Shown: piece after piece, positions 16,038 through 25,843 of the stretch
Layout: each line of letters starts with the position of its first letter
Numbering within the stretch: position 1 is the first letter of the stretch
Assembly (NCBI GenBank): GCA_910575625.1
Contig: CAJTFD010000006.1
Coordinates: 186,001-250,000, forward strand
Source: Clostridia bacterium
GTDB lineage: Bacteria > Bacillota > Clostridia > Lachnospirales > Lachnospiraceae
Length of the DNA stretch: 64,000 nt
Reading direction: 5' to 3'
Program-made: the position numbers and the translations under genes
The notes under the pieces: model-generated
The model's database searches: none
What the model was told of the DNA's origin: nothing
Seen by the model: only the letters and a program-made list of their open reading frames with translations

Positions 16038-16772
16038 ATGCTGACATCTTGTAAGATCCTAAACCGGGATCAGATAAAACTGCTGGCCATCATCACGATG
16101 ACCTTCAACCACATATCCCATGTCCTCATGACCCCAGGAAGCGTCCTGGCGGAGGTCTTTGAAGACATCGGGTACTTCACAGCGATGACCATGTGTTTCT
16201 TTCTCACAGAAGGCTACAGGTACACCCGCTCGAAGAAGGCATACGCCCAGAGGCTTTTTGTCTTTGCGCTCATCTCCCAGATCCCCTATGTCCTGGCGGT
16301 GGGTTTTTTCCAGCTGAACGTGCTGTTCACCCTCCTCGCCTGTTTCCTGATCTTCTGCGTAATGGACAGCTCTCTCTCAAAGCTGCAAAAAAAACTGCTC
16401 CTGGCAGGACTGGTCCTCTTTACCGTGGTCTGTGACTGGGCGGTCATCCTGGCCGTCGCTGCAATCTTCTTTAAGAAAAACGAAGGCTCTCCCCGCGGCC
16501 AGGCGGCTGTATACGGGATCGTGGCGGCACTCTTCTGGCTCTTGAACATCCCGGGATACGCCCCGCCGGACGCCGCCTACCCTTTTCTCTCGGGCCACGC
16601 CATCCTGCACGGGTTTTATGCCACATTCGGGATCATCGCCTCCGCCGTCGCGACCCTGATCCTCTATAATGGAAAAAAGTCCGCACGGCAGACACCACTG
16701 GCCAAATGGTCTTTCTACATCTATTACCCGGCCCATCTCCTGATCCTGTGGGCGATCGGACAGGTCCTATAA
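16038..16772 (+). CDS. TraX family membrane protein
   Basis: This 244-aa protein has about seven hydrophobic segments. The typical TraX opening (ILNRDQIKLLAIITMTFNH) and closing (YIYYPAHLLILWAIG) are present. TraX of F plasmid is an acetylase of pilin N-termini, and chromosomal Firmicutes members have no proven role but resemble membrane acyltransferases. GGAAAGG precedes the ATG. It is transcribed alone, divergent from the sigma factor gene, and converges with hemW ten bases later. Confidence 0.88.
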   Translation: MLTSCKILNRDQIKLLAIITMTFNHISHVLMTPGSVLAEVFEDIGYFTAMTMCFFLTEGYRYTRSKKAYAQRLFVFALISQIPYVLAVGFFQLNVLFTLLACFLIFCVMDSSLSKLQKKLLLAGLVLFTVVCDWAVILAVAAIFFKKNEGSPRGQAAVYGIVAALFWLLNIPGYAPPDAAYPFLSGHAILHGFYATFGIIASAVATLILYNGKKSARQTPLAKWSFYIYYPAHLLILWAIGQVL

Positions 16773-16781
16773 CGGCCGCGG

Positions 16782-17915
16782 TCAGAACATGAACTCCACA
16801 GACACCTGATCTGCCAGCGAGATCCCCCGCCGTGTCAAAAAGATCCGCTCCCCGTCGTCCGCCAGAAGCCCCTGCCCTGCCATGCGCCGGATGGCCTCTT
16901 TATAGACCGTCTCCAGACTCACGCCAAACGCCGCCTGGAAATCCTGCCGCCGGACGCCCTCCATCATACGCAGGCCCAAAAACATCATCTCCTCCATCTG
17001 TTCCCTGACCGGCAGGTCTTCCACACCCACATGCAGACGGCGGGGATCCCCTGCATGCGCCAGATATATCTCGATAGAATCCGTATTGTTCCATCTCTTC
17101 TCATCCATCAGCGAAGCCGCCCCCAGTCCCAGTCCCAGATAATCATCCCGCCGCCAATAACCGATGTTGTGGGCACATGCCCTGCCGGGACGGGCATAGT
17201 TGGAGATCTCATACTGGATATAACCCTTCTCCCCCAGGATTGCCGCCGTGGCCTCATACATATCCCGTTCCTCATCCTCCCCCGGAAGATCCAAGTCCAT
17301 CTGGGCAAAAGGCGTTCCCTCCTCTATGATCAAGCTGTACGCAGAGATATGCTCCGGCTCCAGCTCTGTGACCCGGATCAGGTCCTGCCGCCAGCTCTCC
17401 AGCGTCTGCCCGGGGATCCCCGACATCAGGTCCACGTTGATATTTTCAAACCCCGCCCGACGGGCCATATCATACCCCTCCAGGAATTCCCGGTATGTGT
17501 GGATCCTGCCCAGCCTCTCCAACTGTATATCGTTTGTCGACTGCAGGCCGAAACTGATGCGATCGATCCCCATCTTTTTATGATCCCTCAATCTTTCCAG
17601 GGTGACCGTACCGGGATTGACCTCTATGGAGATTTCCGGATCTTCCTCAAAAGAAAAAGCACCGGTCAGCCTGTCCATGATCATATCCAGCAGCCTGGGA
17701 TCTAAGACAGACGGCGTACCCCCGCCCAGGAACAGAGAAGACACCCTCTCTGGATATCTCCCCTTGTAAAAATCTATTTCCCTGCACAATGCCTGGACGT
17801 AGCGTTCCTGTTCCTCCCGGCTGCCCCTCCAGGATAAAAAATCACAGTAAGCGCATTTTTTCATACAAAATGGGATGTGCACATATAAACGGAAAGCTTT
17901 TCTTTTCCTCTCCAT
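16782..17915 (-). CDS. hemW: Radical SAM heme chaperone HemW
   Basis: The 377-aa protein begins with YVHIPFCMKKCAYCDF, which contains the CxxxCxxC cluster motif of radical SAM enzymes, followed by SLFLGGGTPSVL and EVNPGTV. HemW was long annotated as oxygen-independent coproporphyrinogen oxidase, but HemW members lack the extra Cys before CxxxCxxC and act as heme chaperones. The gene lies 30 bases after lepA, the usual Firmicutes order. Length and C-terminal HemN domain are normal. Confidence 0.93.
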   Translation of the reverse strand: MERKRKAFRLYVHIPFCMKKCAYCDFLSWRGSREEQERYVQALCREIDFYKGRYPERVSSLFLGGGTPSVLDPRLLDMIMDRLTGAFSFEEDPEISIEVNPGTVTLERLRDHKKMGIDRISFGLQSTNDIQLERLGRIHTYREFLEGYDMARRAGFENINVDLMSGIPGQTLESWRQDLIRVTELEPEHISAYSLIIEEGTPFAQMDLDLPGEDEERDMYEATAAILGEKGYIQYEISNYARPGRACAHNIGYWRRDDYLGLGLGAASLMDEKRWNNTDSIEIYLAHAGDPRRLHVGVEDLPVREQMEEMMFLGLRMMEGVRRQDFQAAFGVSLETVYKEAIRRMAGQGLLADDGERIFLTRRGISLADQVSVEFMF

Positions 17916-17945
17916 CAGATATATTTCTCCAAGCTCGCATCTTTC

Positions 17946-19751
17946 CTACTGGTCATCCAGCTTCAGGACGCTCATAAATGCTTTCTGCGGGATCTCCACA
18001 TTCCCCACCTGGCGCATCCGCTTCTTGCCCTCTTTCTGTTTTTCCAGCAGTTTCTTCTTGCGGGTGATATCGCCGCCGTAGCATTTCGCCAACACATCCT
18101 TTCGCAGGGCTTTCACCGTCTCCCGGGCGATGATCTTGCTCCCAATGGCCGCCTGGATCGGGATCTCGAAAAGCTGTCTGGGGATCTCATCTTTTAATTT
18201 CACACACATCTTCCGTCCCCGCTCGTAGGCTGTATCTGCATGGACGATGAAGGACAGGGCGTCCACCTCCTCCTTGTTGACCAAAATATCCAACTTGACC
18301 AGTTTGCTGCGCTCATAGCCGCACAGCTCGTAATCCAGGGACGCATAGCCTCTGGAACGGGATTTTAGGGCGTCGAAGAAATCATAGATGATCTCGTTGA
18401 GCGGCAGATGGTATTTTAAGAGGGCGCGGGTCTCCTCCATATATTCCATCCCCTGGTACTGCCCTCTGCGCTCCTGGCACAGCTCCATGATCGAACCGAT
18501 GAACTCTGTGGTCACCATGATCTCCGCCGCCACGATCGGCTCCTCCATATAGTCGATCTCGGACGGATCCGGCAGATTGGAGGGATTGGTCAGCTCGATG
18601 ACCTCGCCGCTTGTCTTGTACACTTTATAGATAACGCCGGGGGCCGTGGTGACCAGATCCAGCGCATACTCCCGCTCCAATCTCTCCTGGATGATCTCCA
18701 GATGCAAAAGTCCGAGAAAACCGCAGCGGAAACCAAATCCCAGCGCCGCCGAGGTCTCCGGCTCGTACTGCAGCGCCGCGTCGTTCAGCTGCAGTTTTTC
18801 CAGGGCCTCCCGCAGATCCTGGTACTTCGCTCCGTCCGCCGGATACAGGCCGCAGTAGACCATGGAGTTGACTTTCTTATAGCCGGGCAGAGCTTTTGCG
18901 CAGGGCTTGGCATCGTTGGTGATCGTATCCCCCACACGTGTGTCCGCCACATTCTTGATACTGGCTGTGATGTAGCCCACCATGCCCGCCTGCAGTTCCT
19001 CACAGGGGATAAACTGCCCCGCGCCAAAATAGCCTACTTCCACCACTTCCGCCTTGGCCTTCGTGGCCATCATCCGGATCGGCGTGCCTTTTCTTACCTG
19101 GCCCTCCATGATCCTGCAAAAGACGATCACGCCTTTGTACGGATCATAGAGAGAGTCGAAGATCAATGCCTTCAGCGGTTCCATCGGGTCGCCGCCGGGG
19201 GCCGGGATCTTCTCCACGATCTGTTCCAGCACGTGCTCCACATTCACCCCGGTCTTCGCGGAGATCTTCGGCGCGTCCTGGGCCTCGATCCCGATCACGT
19301 CCTCGATCTCACCCACCACCCGCTCCGGATCCGCGCTGGCCAGATCGATCTTGTTGATCACCGGCAGCACGTCCAGATCGTGATCCAGGGCCAGATAGAC
19401 ATTTGCCAGCGTCTGGGCCTCAATCCCCTGGGCGGCGTCCACCACTAAGATCGCGCCGTCACAGGCCGCCAGACTCCGGGATACCTCATAGTTGAAATCC
19501 ACATGCCCCGGCGTATCGATCAGATTGAAGATATATTCCTCCCCGTTCTGCGCCTTATACACCGTACGCACGGCCTGGGCTTTGATCGTGATGCCCCGCT
19601 CCCGCTCCAGGTCCATGTTGTCCAACACCTGGGACTGCATCTCCCGGTCCGTCAAAAGGCCCGTCCGCTCGATGATCCGATCCGCCAGCGTGGATTTCCC
19701 ATGATCGATATGTGCGATGATACAAAAATTCCTGATCTTACTCTGATCCAT
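17946..19751 (-). CDS. lepA: Translation elongation factor 4 (LepA)
   Basis: LepA is a ribosome-binding GTPase that can move tRNAs backwards and affects initiation. The GTPase motifs are [10 protein letters not shown] (P-loop), DTPGHVDF (G3) and INKID (G4). The characteristic C-terminal domain holds the [19 protein letters not shown] segment and ends with [20 protein letters not shown], as in all LepA proteins. I chose the ATG at 19749-19751; a GTG nine bases upstream, close to AAGGAGGAG, is possible and adds three residues. Confidence 0.97.
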   Translation of the reverse strand: MDQSKIRNFCIIAHIDHGKSTLADRIIERTGLLTDREMQSQVLDNMDLERERGITIKAQAVRTVYKAQNGEEYIFNLIDTPGHVDFNYEVSRSLAACDGAILVVDAAQGIEAQTLANVYLALDHDLDVLPVINKIDLASADPERVVGEIEDVIGIEAQDAPKISAKTGVNVEHVLEQIVEKIPAPGGDPMEPLKALIFDSLYDPYKGVIVFCRIMEGQVRKGTPIRMMATKAKAEVVEVGYFGAGQFIPCEELQAGMVGYITASIKNVADTRVGDTITNDAKPCAKALPGYKKVNSMVYCGLYPADGAKYQDLREALEKLQLNDAALQYEPETSAALGFGFRCGFLGLLHLEIIQERLEREYALDLVTTAPGVIYKVYKTSGEVIELTNPSNLPDPSEIDYMEEPIVAAEIMVTTEFIGSIMELCQERRGQYQGMEYMEETRALLKYHLPLNEIIYDFFDALKSRSRGYASLDYELCGYERSKLVKLDILVNKEEVDALSFIVHADTAYERGRKMCVKLKDEIPRQLFEIPIQAAIGSKIIARETVKALRKDVLAKCYGGDITRKKKLLEKQKEGKKRMRQVGNVEIPQKAFMSVLKLDDQ

Positions 19752-19910
19752 GACTGCCACAACTCCTCCTTGATCTATGCTGTCTTTATATGATCCTTTC
19801 TAAACTCGTGTATTTGTACCCCTGATTTTACCACATCGGCCGGCCAGATCCAAGTACATGATCACTTTGGCGTTCCAAATATCGATGGAGTGATCGATGA
19901 CAGACCGGAT

Positions 19911-20936
19911 CTATAATACGGATATCAGTTCCCGGACCGTCTCTTCCCTTGTCGCCCAGCTGGTCACGAACCGGACCACTGTATGCTCCTCATCCAGCCG
20001 CTCCCAGAAACTGAAATTGACTTTTTCCTGGAGTCTTTCCATCTGTCTGTTTTCCAAAACGATGAAGATCTGGTTCGTCGGCGACTGCAGATAAAAACGA
20101 TATCCCTTTTCCTCAAAAGCCTTTTTCAGGATCGCCGCCAGACGGATCGCGTGTTTTCCGTTTTCCAGATACAGCCCGTCCGTAAACAGCACGTCAAACT
20201 GGATCCCCAGCAGCCGTCCTTTCGCCAGCAGCGCGCCGTGCTGTTTCATCTGCGTCACAAACTGCCGCGGCGTGTTTTCCTTGGTAAAGACCACAGCCTC
20301 CCCGCACAGCGCCCCCACTTTTGTACCGCCTATGTAGAACACATCACAGTATCTGGCAACATCCGGCAGTGTCACATCTGTATCCTCACTGGCCAGCCCG
20401 TAGCCCAGACGCGCCCCGTCCAGATACAGGGGGATGCCATACTCCCTGCAGACCGCCGAGAGTCCCGCCAGCTCCTCCTTCGTGTAGAGTGTCCCGTATT
20501 CCGTGGGATGGGAGATATAGACCATACCTGGAAATACCATGTGGCCGTGGTTTTCATCCATGTAAAATCCCTTCAGATATGCTTTTAACACGTCCGGCTG
20601 CAGTCTGCCCTCTTTATGGGGCAGCGCAAGGACTTTATGGCCGGTGGACTCCACCGCGCCGGCCTCATGGGTGCTGATATGTCCGGTGGCCGCGGCGGCC
20701 ACACCCTCATAGTCCTTTAACAGGGCATCGATGACCACCTGATTCGTCTGGGTCCCGCCCACCAGGAAATAGACATCTGCCCGCTCACATCCGCAGGCTT
20801 TTTGTATCTTCTGTCTCGCCGCCTCACAGTAAGGATCCATCCCGTATCCGGGCGTACTCTCCAGATTGGTCTCCCTGAGCCGGTCTAAGATCTTCTCGTG
20901 GGCGCCTTCCGCATAATCATTTACAAAATTTAACAT
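19911..20936 (-). CDS. Low-specificity L-threonine aldolase family (PLP-dependent)
   Basis: This 341-aa fold-type I PLP enzyme has TNQVVIDALLKDYEGV near residue 64, HPTEYGTLYTKEEL near residue 143, YLDGARLGYGL near residue 170, and the likely PLP lysine in YIGGTKVGALCG near residue 205. Family members split L-threonine and L-allo-threonine into glycine and acetaldehyde. It is a single-gene unit behind lepA, and its end has no obvious T-tract terminator. I am confident of the family; some members act on other beta-hydroxy amino acids. Confidence 0.9.
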   Translation of the reverse strand: MLNFVNDYAEGAHEKILDRLRETNLESTPGYGMDPYCEAARQKIQKACGCERADVYFLVGGTQTNQVVIDALLKDYEGVAAAATGHISTHEAGAVESTGHKVLALPHKEGRLQPDVLKAYLKGFYMDENHGHMVFPGMVYISHPTEYGTLYTKEELAGLSAVCREYGIPLYLDGARLGYGLASEDTDVTLPDVARYCDVFYIGGTKVGALCGEAVVFTKENTPRQFVTQMKQHGALLAKGRLLGIQFDVLFTDGLYLENGKHAIRLAAILKKAFEEKGYRFYLQSPTNQIFIVLENRQMERLQEKVNFSFWERLDEEHTVVRFVTSWATREETVRELISVL

Positions 20937-20971
20937 CGTTCTCTATCTCACTCCTATCATTCCTGCTCATA

Positions 20972-21013
20972 GTCCGGCCAGCCGGGAGGCTTTTTCGTCC
21001 CGGCCGGCCTATG
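20972..21013 (-). terminator. GC-rich hairpin after the serine hydrolase gene
   Basis: On the minus strand GGCCGGCCGGGA pairs with TCCCGGCTGGCC around a loop containing AAAAAGCC, ten bases past the stop codon at 21023. It has no clear T-tract, so it may be a weak or factor-assisted terminator. Confidence 0.5.
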
Positions 21014-21022
21014 ATCACTCCA

Positions 21023-22624
21023 TCACTCCAGATGATCGTACACGGTCCTGGAGATCTGCGCTACACGGCTGGTAGAGTTGTATGAATTTAAGCTCATGAC
21101 GCAGATGATGTAGGTGCACTTCGGGCCGTAGACGATGGCGATGTCGTGATCGCTGGTGCTGGTCTCCCCGGTCTTATTGGCGACGGTTATGCCGGACGGG
21201 ACCCCAGCCGGTATCTTCGCCCGCCGCTTCTGGGCTTTGAGGAGGTTCAGCATCTTCTGGGAACTCTCTTTGTCCACGCAGGTGCCCCGGTAGATGGATT
21301 CCAACAGCTTGCCGCAGTCTTTCACGCCGGTGTAGTTGATCCCGCCGTCTGAGATACCCAGTCCTGCGTAAGCGGTATGTATCCCAGTCTTCGTGTAGCC
21401 GTTTTCCGCCAGATATCTGTTGATCACACCGCAGCCGGTGAGGAAGCCATGGCTGGCGGTCTGCCGCATGACCAGCTCATTGAACGCCTCGTTGGAACTG
21501 ACAGTGATCATGGCGTTTAACAGCGATCGGATCGTGTCCGTCTCCTGCACATCGCCTTTTTGGATCTGGTCGTAGAGAGAGGCCATCACGTAGGCCTTGA
21601 TCACACTGGCCGCGTAGAGCGGCTGATCGTTGATCGTCAGTGAATCGTTATTATCCAGCCGTTTGACATAGACGGACCAGGTCCCGTTGTAGCCTCTGAT
21701 CTGGGCGTTTAATTTAGAAGTCAGACCTCCCAGCTTGGTGCTGGTCCGCCTGCCTGTGCCGTCAGCACCGAATGCGTAGGAAAAGCCCTGGACTTTCTTC
21801 TTGGCTCTCGTCAGGCATTTTCCATTTTTATCTGCCACATAATAATAAATATCGCCCACATTGACCAGACCTTTCTTTCGGACCATCCGCCCGTCCTTTC
21901 CGGCAAAGCAGTAATGGCCTTTGTAGCGGACGCCTTTATATGTAAGGTCCAGCTTGTGCGTCCCCTGGGCCGTATCCAGACGGCCGCCCTTTTTCAGATA
22001 GCGATACCCCGGGAACTTTTTATTGGCCCCGTCTTTTTGCGTGATCTGGCGGATCGTGTTCCCCTGACAGATCCGGCTCATCTCCTCCCGGTAATAGTAG
22101 CCCTTGAACGTACGGCCGTTGACCCTGCAGTCCAGATAGACCAGGCCCATGGATCCGGAATAGATCCGCCCGATCGCTGTGTAGTAATAATAACCCCGGA
22201 ACGTGTACCCGTGTATCTTTGTGTTTTTACGGTACACGAGACCGCTCTTTGTGGAGAGCTTCCCGCCCTCGTCAAAATGAAAATATCCCCTGTGATAACG
22301 CGTCTTGCCGATCCTCTTGGTCTTTGGGATATAGCGTATCCCCGCATTTGTGTGGATCCGGCCTTCCTGGGACACATAGTAGATCCCGTCGAAGACTTGG
22401 CCCTTCACCTTCTCTCCTCTGATCTGATAGAGGCCCGGCTCTGTGACCTTCCCCGCGTCTTTCTTCTCCGTCCCCCGGTAGAGGTAATAGCCGTCCTGCG
22501 CTCTGTCATACCGGACTGATAAAGAAGACCCGGCCTGGACATACGTGGGCAGCGCGATGAAAAACAGGACAAAAGCCCACAAAGATAACCATCTACAGAC
22601 ACTTTTTCTGCAATCCTTTTCCAT
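21023..22624 (-). CDS. Secreted serine hydrolase (class A beta-lactamase fold) with wall-binding repeats
   Basis: The 533-aa protein has an N-terminal signal peptide (about residues 1-31, ending YVQA) and then about seven glucan-binding-type repeats (residues 40-290, for example TFKGYYYREEMSRI and VRYKGHYCFAGKDGR). The C-terminal class A beta-lactamase-like domain has the SxxK nucleophile in AASVIK (Ser340, Lys343), SSN at 376-378 and KTGE from 484. No Glu166-type omega-loop motif is obvious. Repeat-bearing members of this family usually modify peptidoglycan rather than give penicillin resistance. Its convergent neighbour is a peptidase with the same repeat type. Confidence 0.85.
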   Translation of the reverse strand: MEKDCRKSVCRWLSLWAFVLFFIALPTYVQAGSSLSVRYDRAQDGYYLYRGTEKKDAGKVTEPGLYQIRGEKVKGQVFDGIYYVSQEGRIHTNAGIRYIPKTKRIGKTRYHRGYFHFDEGGKLSTKSGLVYRKNTKIHGYTFRGYYYYTAIGRIYSGSMGLVYLDCRVNGRTFKGYYYREEMSRICQGNTIRQITQKDGANKKFPGYRYLKKGGRLDTAQGTHKLDLTYKGVRYKGHYCFAGKDGRMVRKKGLVNVGDIYYYVADKNGKCLTRAKKKVQGFSYAFGADGTGRRTSTKLGGLTSKLNAQIRGYNGTWSVYVKRLDNNDSLTINDQPLYAASVIKAYVMASLYDQIQKGDVQETDTIRSLLNAMITVSSNEAFNELVMRQTASHGFLTGCGVINRYLAENGYTKTGIHTAYAGLGISDGGINYTGVKDCGKLLESIYRGTCVDKESSQKMLNLLKAQKRRAKIPAGVPSGITVANKTGETSTSDHDIAIVYGPKCTYIICVMSLNSYNSTSRVAQISRTVYDHLE

Positions 22625-22783
22625 AAACCCTTTCCTTTCCTGATCGCTCTGACTGTGTTATATCATATGATACCATAAGATCCTTGACATATTCAACCAG
22701 GAGACGCTCCCCAGCATAAAGATGATAAAATTTTTTCACCCACTTTTCTGTATTCTATGCTATAATGACCCACATAGGATGAA

Positions 22784-23899
22784 ATGAAAAGGAGCCTGAG
22801 ACTGACCGCCATGAAAAAAGAACCAATAAGATTACTGATGCTCTTTACCGCAGGTTTTTTATATGCGTCCACGATAGACGCCGCCGCGCTGGAGGCCCTG
22901 CCGGAACCCAGGTCCCTGCTGGAACTGTCCGCAGAGACCCCCACGCCACACCCCAGGATCACGGATGTGGTGAAAAATGGCTTTTATAGGGAAAATGGCA
23001 AGATAAGATATTACATAAAAGGGAAGATCAAAAAAGGCTTTGTGGAGGCCGACGGCAAGAGATACTATTTTGACAGCAAGGGCAACATGGCCACGGGCCG
23101 GAAGCAGATCGGCAGCGCATATTATTATTTTGACTCCAACGGGGTCATGCAGACGGGATTCGTGACGATCGATTCCAAGAAATATTATTACGATGAGAAG
23201 ACTGGCAAAAAGCGTTTCGGCGTCCGCCGGATCGGAAAATACCAGTATTATTTCAAGAAAAAAACCGGTGTGATGGCCACCGGCTTCCTGACCCGGGATT
23301 CCAGAGGTTCTAAGATCAAAACCTACTACAACAAGCGCGGCCAGCTGAAGACCGGGACCTTCTATGTGGATAACGTACAGTACAAAGCCGCCACCAACGG
23401 CCGGATCTATTCTGTAAAAAACCTGGCCAAAGTCATCTGCCAGCGGCCGGAACTGCCCACAGGCTGCGAGATCACCTCCTGGACGATGATGGCCAACTAC
23501 GCCGGGGTAAAGATCGATAAGCTCCGCGCAGCTGACCTCATGCCCCGCAGCTCTGACCCAAACCAGGGATTCGTGGGTGACCCCCACTCCTTTGGCGGCG
23601 GCAGCCTTGTGATCTACCCCGGAGGGCTGGCACAGATGACGCAGAAATATCTCCGCAGTTATACAAACATGACCGGCTGCAGCATGGAGAAGCTCCAGGA
23701 TAAACTGTGGAAAAAACATTTGGTCCTGATATGGGTGACGCGGCTGGACGGCTTCGGCTCCCACACCGTGGCCCTGACCGGCTATGACCAGAAAAATTTC
23801 TTTTACAATGACCCCTGGACAGGTGCAAAAGAGCAGATCGACAGGGATGAGCTGCGGGTCATCTGGACGGAGAATGGCTGCAGGGCGATGTCTTATTGA
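22784..23899 (+). CDS. Secreted C39-like peptidase with wall-binding repeats
   Basis: This is a 371-aa protein with an N-terminal signal segment (LLMLFTAGFLYASTIDAAA) and five or so glucan-binding repeats over residues 60-205 (YYFDSKGNMATGRKQIGSAY and similar). The C39-like cysteine peptidase domain has Cys228 in LPTGCEITSW, His327 in GSHTVALTGYD and Asp343 in YNDPWTG. Such proteins may cleave wall-linked peptides or double-glycine leaders. An alternative start at 22811, behind AAAGGAG, removes nine residues and gives a more normal signal peptide. The gene diverges from the serine hydrolase gene, with about 160 bases of shared upstream sequence between them. Confidence 0.83.
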   Translation: MKRSLRLTAMKKEPIRLLMLFTAGFLYASTIDAAALEALPEPRSLLELSAETPTPHPRITDVVKNGFYRENGKIRYYIKGKIKKGFVEADGKRYYFDSKGNMATGRKQIGSAYYYFDSNGVMQTGFVTIDSKKYYYDEKTGKKRFGVRRIGKYQYYFKKKTGVMATGFLTRDSRGSKIKTYYNKRGQLKTGTFYVDNVQYKAATNGRIYSVKNLAKVICQRPELPTGCEITSWTMMANYAGVKIDKLRAADLMPRSSDPNQGFVGDPHSFGGGSLVIYPGGLAQMTQKYLRSYTNMTGCSMEKLQDKLWKKHLVLIWVTRLDGFGSHTVALTGYDQKNFFYNDPWTGAKEQIDRDELRVIWTENGCRAMSY

Positions 23900-24028
23900 T
23901 CAGATCTACTCATTTTTTCTGAGATCGGAGGACGCATATAAAGATGGATACTCGATCCCGAAACACAGCACCGTATCATGGATCAATGCCATGTGGATCT
24001 GAAAAGATCTTTATGGGAAGGTTAGATC

Positions 24029-24056
24029 AAGGGCGTGCGATCGATCGCACGCCCTT
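24029..24056. terminator. 28-bp perfect palindrome, probable bidirectional terminator
   Basis: AAGGGCGTGCGATC is followed immediately by its reverse complement with no loop. On the plus strand ATTTC follows. It lies between the convergent ends of the C39 peptidase gene and the unrecognised gene at 24095, so termination is the simplest role, although the missing T-tract is unusual. Confidence 0.5.
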
Positions 24057-24094
24057 ATTTCACACAGATCAGCCCAATGCCAGATGCGCTCATA

Positions 24095-24673
24095 TCAGAC
24101 TTTCACATCCAGCCCGGCTGCTCCCGCTGCCCTCCCAGATACCATAGATACTATATCCTCATCTGCAAAGATCCTATCCAGCACCTCCGTTGGGATCGAC
24201 CTGCCGTATGTCCAGCCAGGTACGCTTTCCTTGACGGCGCCGGCGACTTTCCTTGCGATGCCGATCTCCAACTGACCTAATGTCCATGCGGCCGCCACAC
24301 GGTCCTCCCTCTTCAAAGTCTTATAATACGCGTTCTTTGCGCGGGCCATCTCCTCCCATTCAGCTTCATTGTCCCCCGACATGCCATTGTATTTGTAAAA
24401 CGCATCTTTCACACTGTTAAAAACCCGCTGTTTCATCTCATCCGACACAGGGATGATCTTTCTCGCATTCGGATTATTTGTGACACACATCCCCTCCACG
24501 CCATAAGAATTTTTATAGTGGCCTGAAAGGTAGTCTTCAAGCGTATTCCTGCCGCCGGCGCCGGAACGTCTTGTCGATGCTCTGGCTCCAAAAGGCATAT
24601 TGATATTCATTTTGTTCCCGTTCATCCTTGAAAAGAGCTGCATGATCCCCTGGTAACCGTTTCCTATACGCAT
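24095..24673 (-). CDS. Unrecognised protein, paralogue 3 of a tandem triplet
   Basis: This 192-aa soluble protein opens with MRIGNGYQGIMQLFSRMNG. It then shares with its two upstream neighbours the blocks YGVEGM, RKIIPVSDEMKQRVFNSVK, FYKYNGMSGD, WTLGQL and a C-terminal PTEVLDRIFADEDIVSMVSG followed by LDVKV. It has no signal peptide or membrane segment and no catalytic motif I recognise. The gene is the last of a row of six that starts with a LytTR response regulator, and gaps of 20-50 bases suggest one transcript. It starts behind GGAGGGATCTGGG. Confidence 0.75.
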   Translation of the reverse strand: MRIGNGYQGIMQLFSRMNGNKMNINMPFGARASTRRSGAGGRNTLEDYLSGHYKNSYGVEGMCVTNNPNARKIIPVSDEMKQRVFNSVKDAFYKYNGMSGDNEAEWEEMARAKNAYYKTLKREDRVAAAWTLGQLEIGIARKVAGAVKESVPGWTYGRSIPTEVLDRIFADEDIVSMVSGRAAGAAGLDVKV

Positions 24674-24696
24674 CCCAGATCCCTCCTATATCAATA

Positions 24697-25251
24697 TCAG
24701 ACTTCTATGTCCAATCTCCTGCTCCCTTTGGCATACAGCGCATTTACACTGTCCTGATAAATGACATCGCCTGCAAAGACCTCATCCAGTATTTTATGTG
24801 AAATAGGTCTTCCTGCTGTCCATGCAGGATCTTTTTCCTGCACAGCCTGTGTCACCCTTCCCGCGATATTTAGATGGAGCTGGCTCAAGGTCCATGGAGC
24901 AGCGCGGCGGGTGTTTGGATCGAGTGTCTTCACATATGCGTGTATCTTATCATAATACGCGTCTGTCCCAGCGGTATCGTCCCCCGACATCCCGCCAAAT
25001 TTATAAAACGCTTTTTTTACATCTTCATAAACATGCTGTTTCATTTCATCGGAGACATGGACGATCCGTCTCCAGTCGGTCTTTCCCGTTATCCCCATGC
25101 CTTCCACGCCATAAGAGTTTTTAAAATGTCCCGAACGGAGATCCTCGATCGTATTTCTACCGCCGGTGCCAGTCCGTTTTACGGCCATGCTCCTCGCATC
25201 CATCCTTGAAAAGAGCTGCATGATCCCCTGATAGTTGTTCCCTATACGCAT
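24697..25251 (-). CDS. Unrecognised protein, paralogue 2 of a tandem triplet
   Basis: This 184-aa protein is the middle copy. It opens with MRIGNNYQGIMQLFSRMDA and shares YGVEGM, RRIVHVSDEMKQHVYEDVK, FYKFGGMSGDD, WTLSQLHLNIAGRV and SHKILDEVFAGDVI with the others. It is closest to the downstream copy at the N-terminus and to the upstream copy in the middle, which suggests duplication with some exchange. Its function is unknown; no transmembrane segments are seen. Confidence 0.75.
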   Translation of the reverse strand: MRIGNNYQGIMQLFSRMDARSMAVKRTGTGGRNTIEDLRSGHFKNSYGVEGMGITGKTDWRRIVHVSDEMKQHVYEDVKKAFYKFGGMSGDDTAGTDAYYDKIHAYVKTLDPNTRRAAPWTLSQLHLNIAGRVTQAVQEKDPAWTAGRPISHKILDEVFAGDVIYQDSVNALYAKGSRRLDIEV

Positions 25252-25277
25252 GATAAATCCTTTCTATAAGATTGATA

Positions 25278-25796
25278 TCAGACCTGTATATCTATCCCTT
25301 TTTCCCCGCCAGATCTTCCAGATACCATGGAAATGATACTCTCATCTGCAAAGATCCGATCCAGCACATCCGACGGTATCCGCTGCCCGTTCGTCCAGCC
25401 TGGCATCTTTTCTTTGACGGCAGCCGTCACTGCATGGGCTAGGTCTAGATGGAGCTGGCTCAAGGTCCATGTGGCAGAAGAACGGTCACCCGCTCTCAGC
25501 GTTTTCACATAAGAATGTATCTTGTCATAATATGCATCTGTCTCAGCGATATTGTCTCCCGACATCCCGCCGTATTTATAAAATTCTTTTTTTACATCCT
25601 CAAAGACATGCTGTTTCATTTCATCCGATACGTTGATGATCCTCTTCCAATCTGTCCGTCCTGTGATCCACATGCCTTCCACGCCATAAGAATTTTTCCT
25701 GCGCCCTGAGAGCAGATCCTCGATGGCTTTTGTGTTCGGACTGCTTTTTTTCGCTCCAAATTTCCAGATCCCTGGATCATTATATCCTATACGCAT
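25278..25796 (-). CDS. Unrecognised protein, paralogue 1 of a tandem triplet
   Basis: The start at 25794-25796 (MRIGYNDPGIWKFGAKKS) follows CAGGAGGGATGGATC and lines up with the starts of the two paralogues, so the 17 extra codons upstream are unlikely to be used. The 172-aa product shares YGVEGM, RIINVSDEMKQHVFEDVK, YKYGGMSGDN, WTLSQLHLDLAHAV and PSDVLDRIFADESIISMVSG. The N-terminal 25 residues differ most between copies, while the core is conserved. Confidence 0.75.
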   Translation of the reverse strand: MRIGYNDPGIWKFGAKKSSPNTKAIEDLLSGRRKNSYGVEGMWITGRTDWKRIINVSDEMKQHVFEDVKKEFYKYGGMSGDNIAETDAYYDKIHSYVKTLRAGDRSSATWTLSQLHLDLAHAVTAAVKEKMPGWTNGQRIPSDVLDRIFADESIISMVSGRSGGEKGIDIQV

Positions 25797-25843
25797 GATC
25801 CATCCCTCCTGATCACCCATTGTCCTCGTGTTTGCGATCCTTC

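Noticed and set aside
18702-19448. 248-codon plus-strand frame opposite lepA
   Set aside because: LepA on the minus strand is unambiguous; the plus frame has no ribosome binding site and an antisense-type composition.
20372-20557. Overlapping frames within the threonine aldolase gene
   Set aside because: Shadows of the aldolase reading frame without independent start signals.
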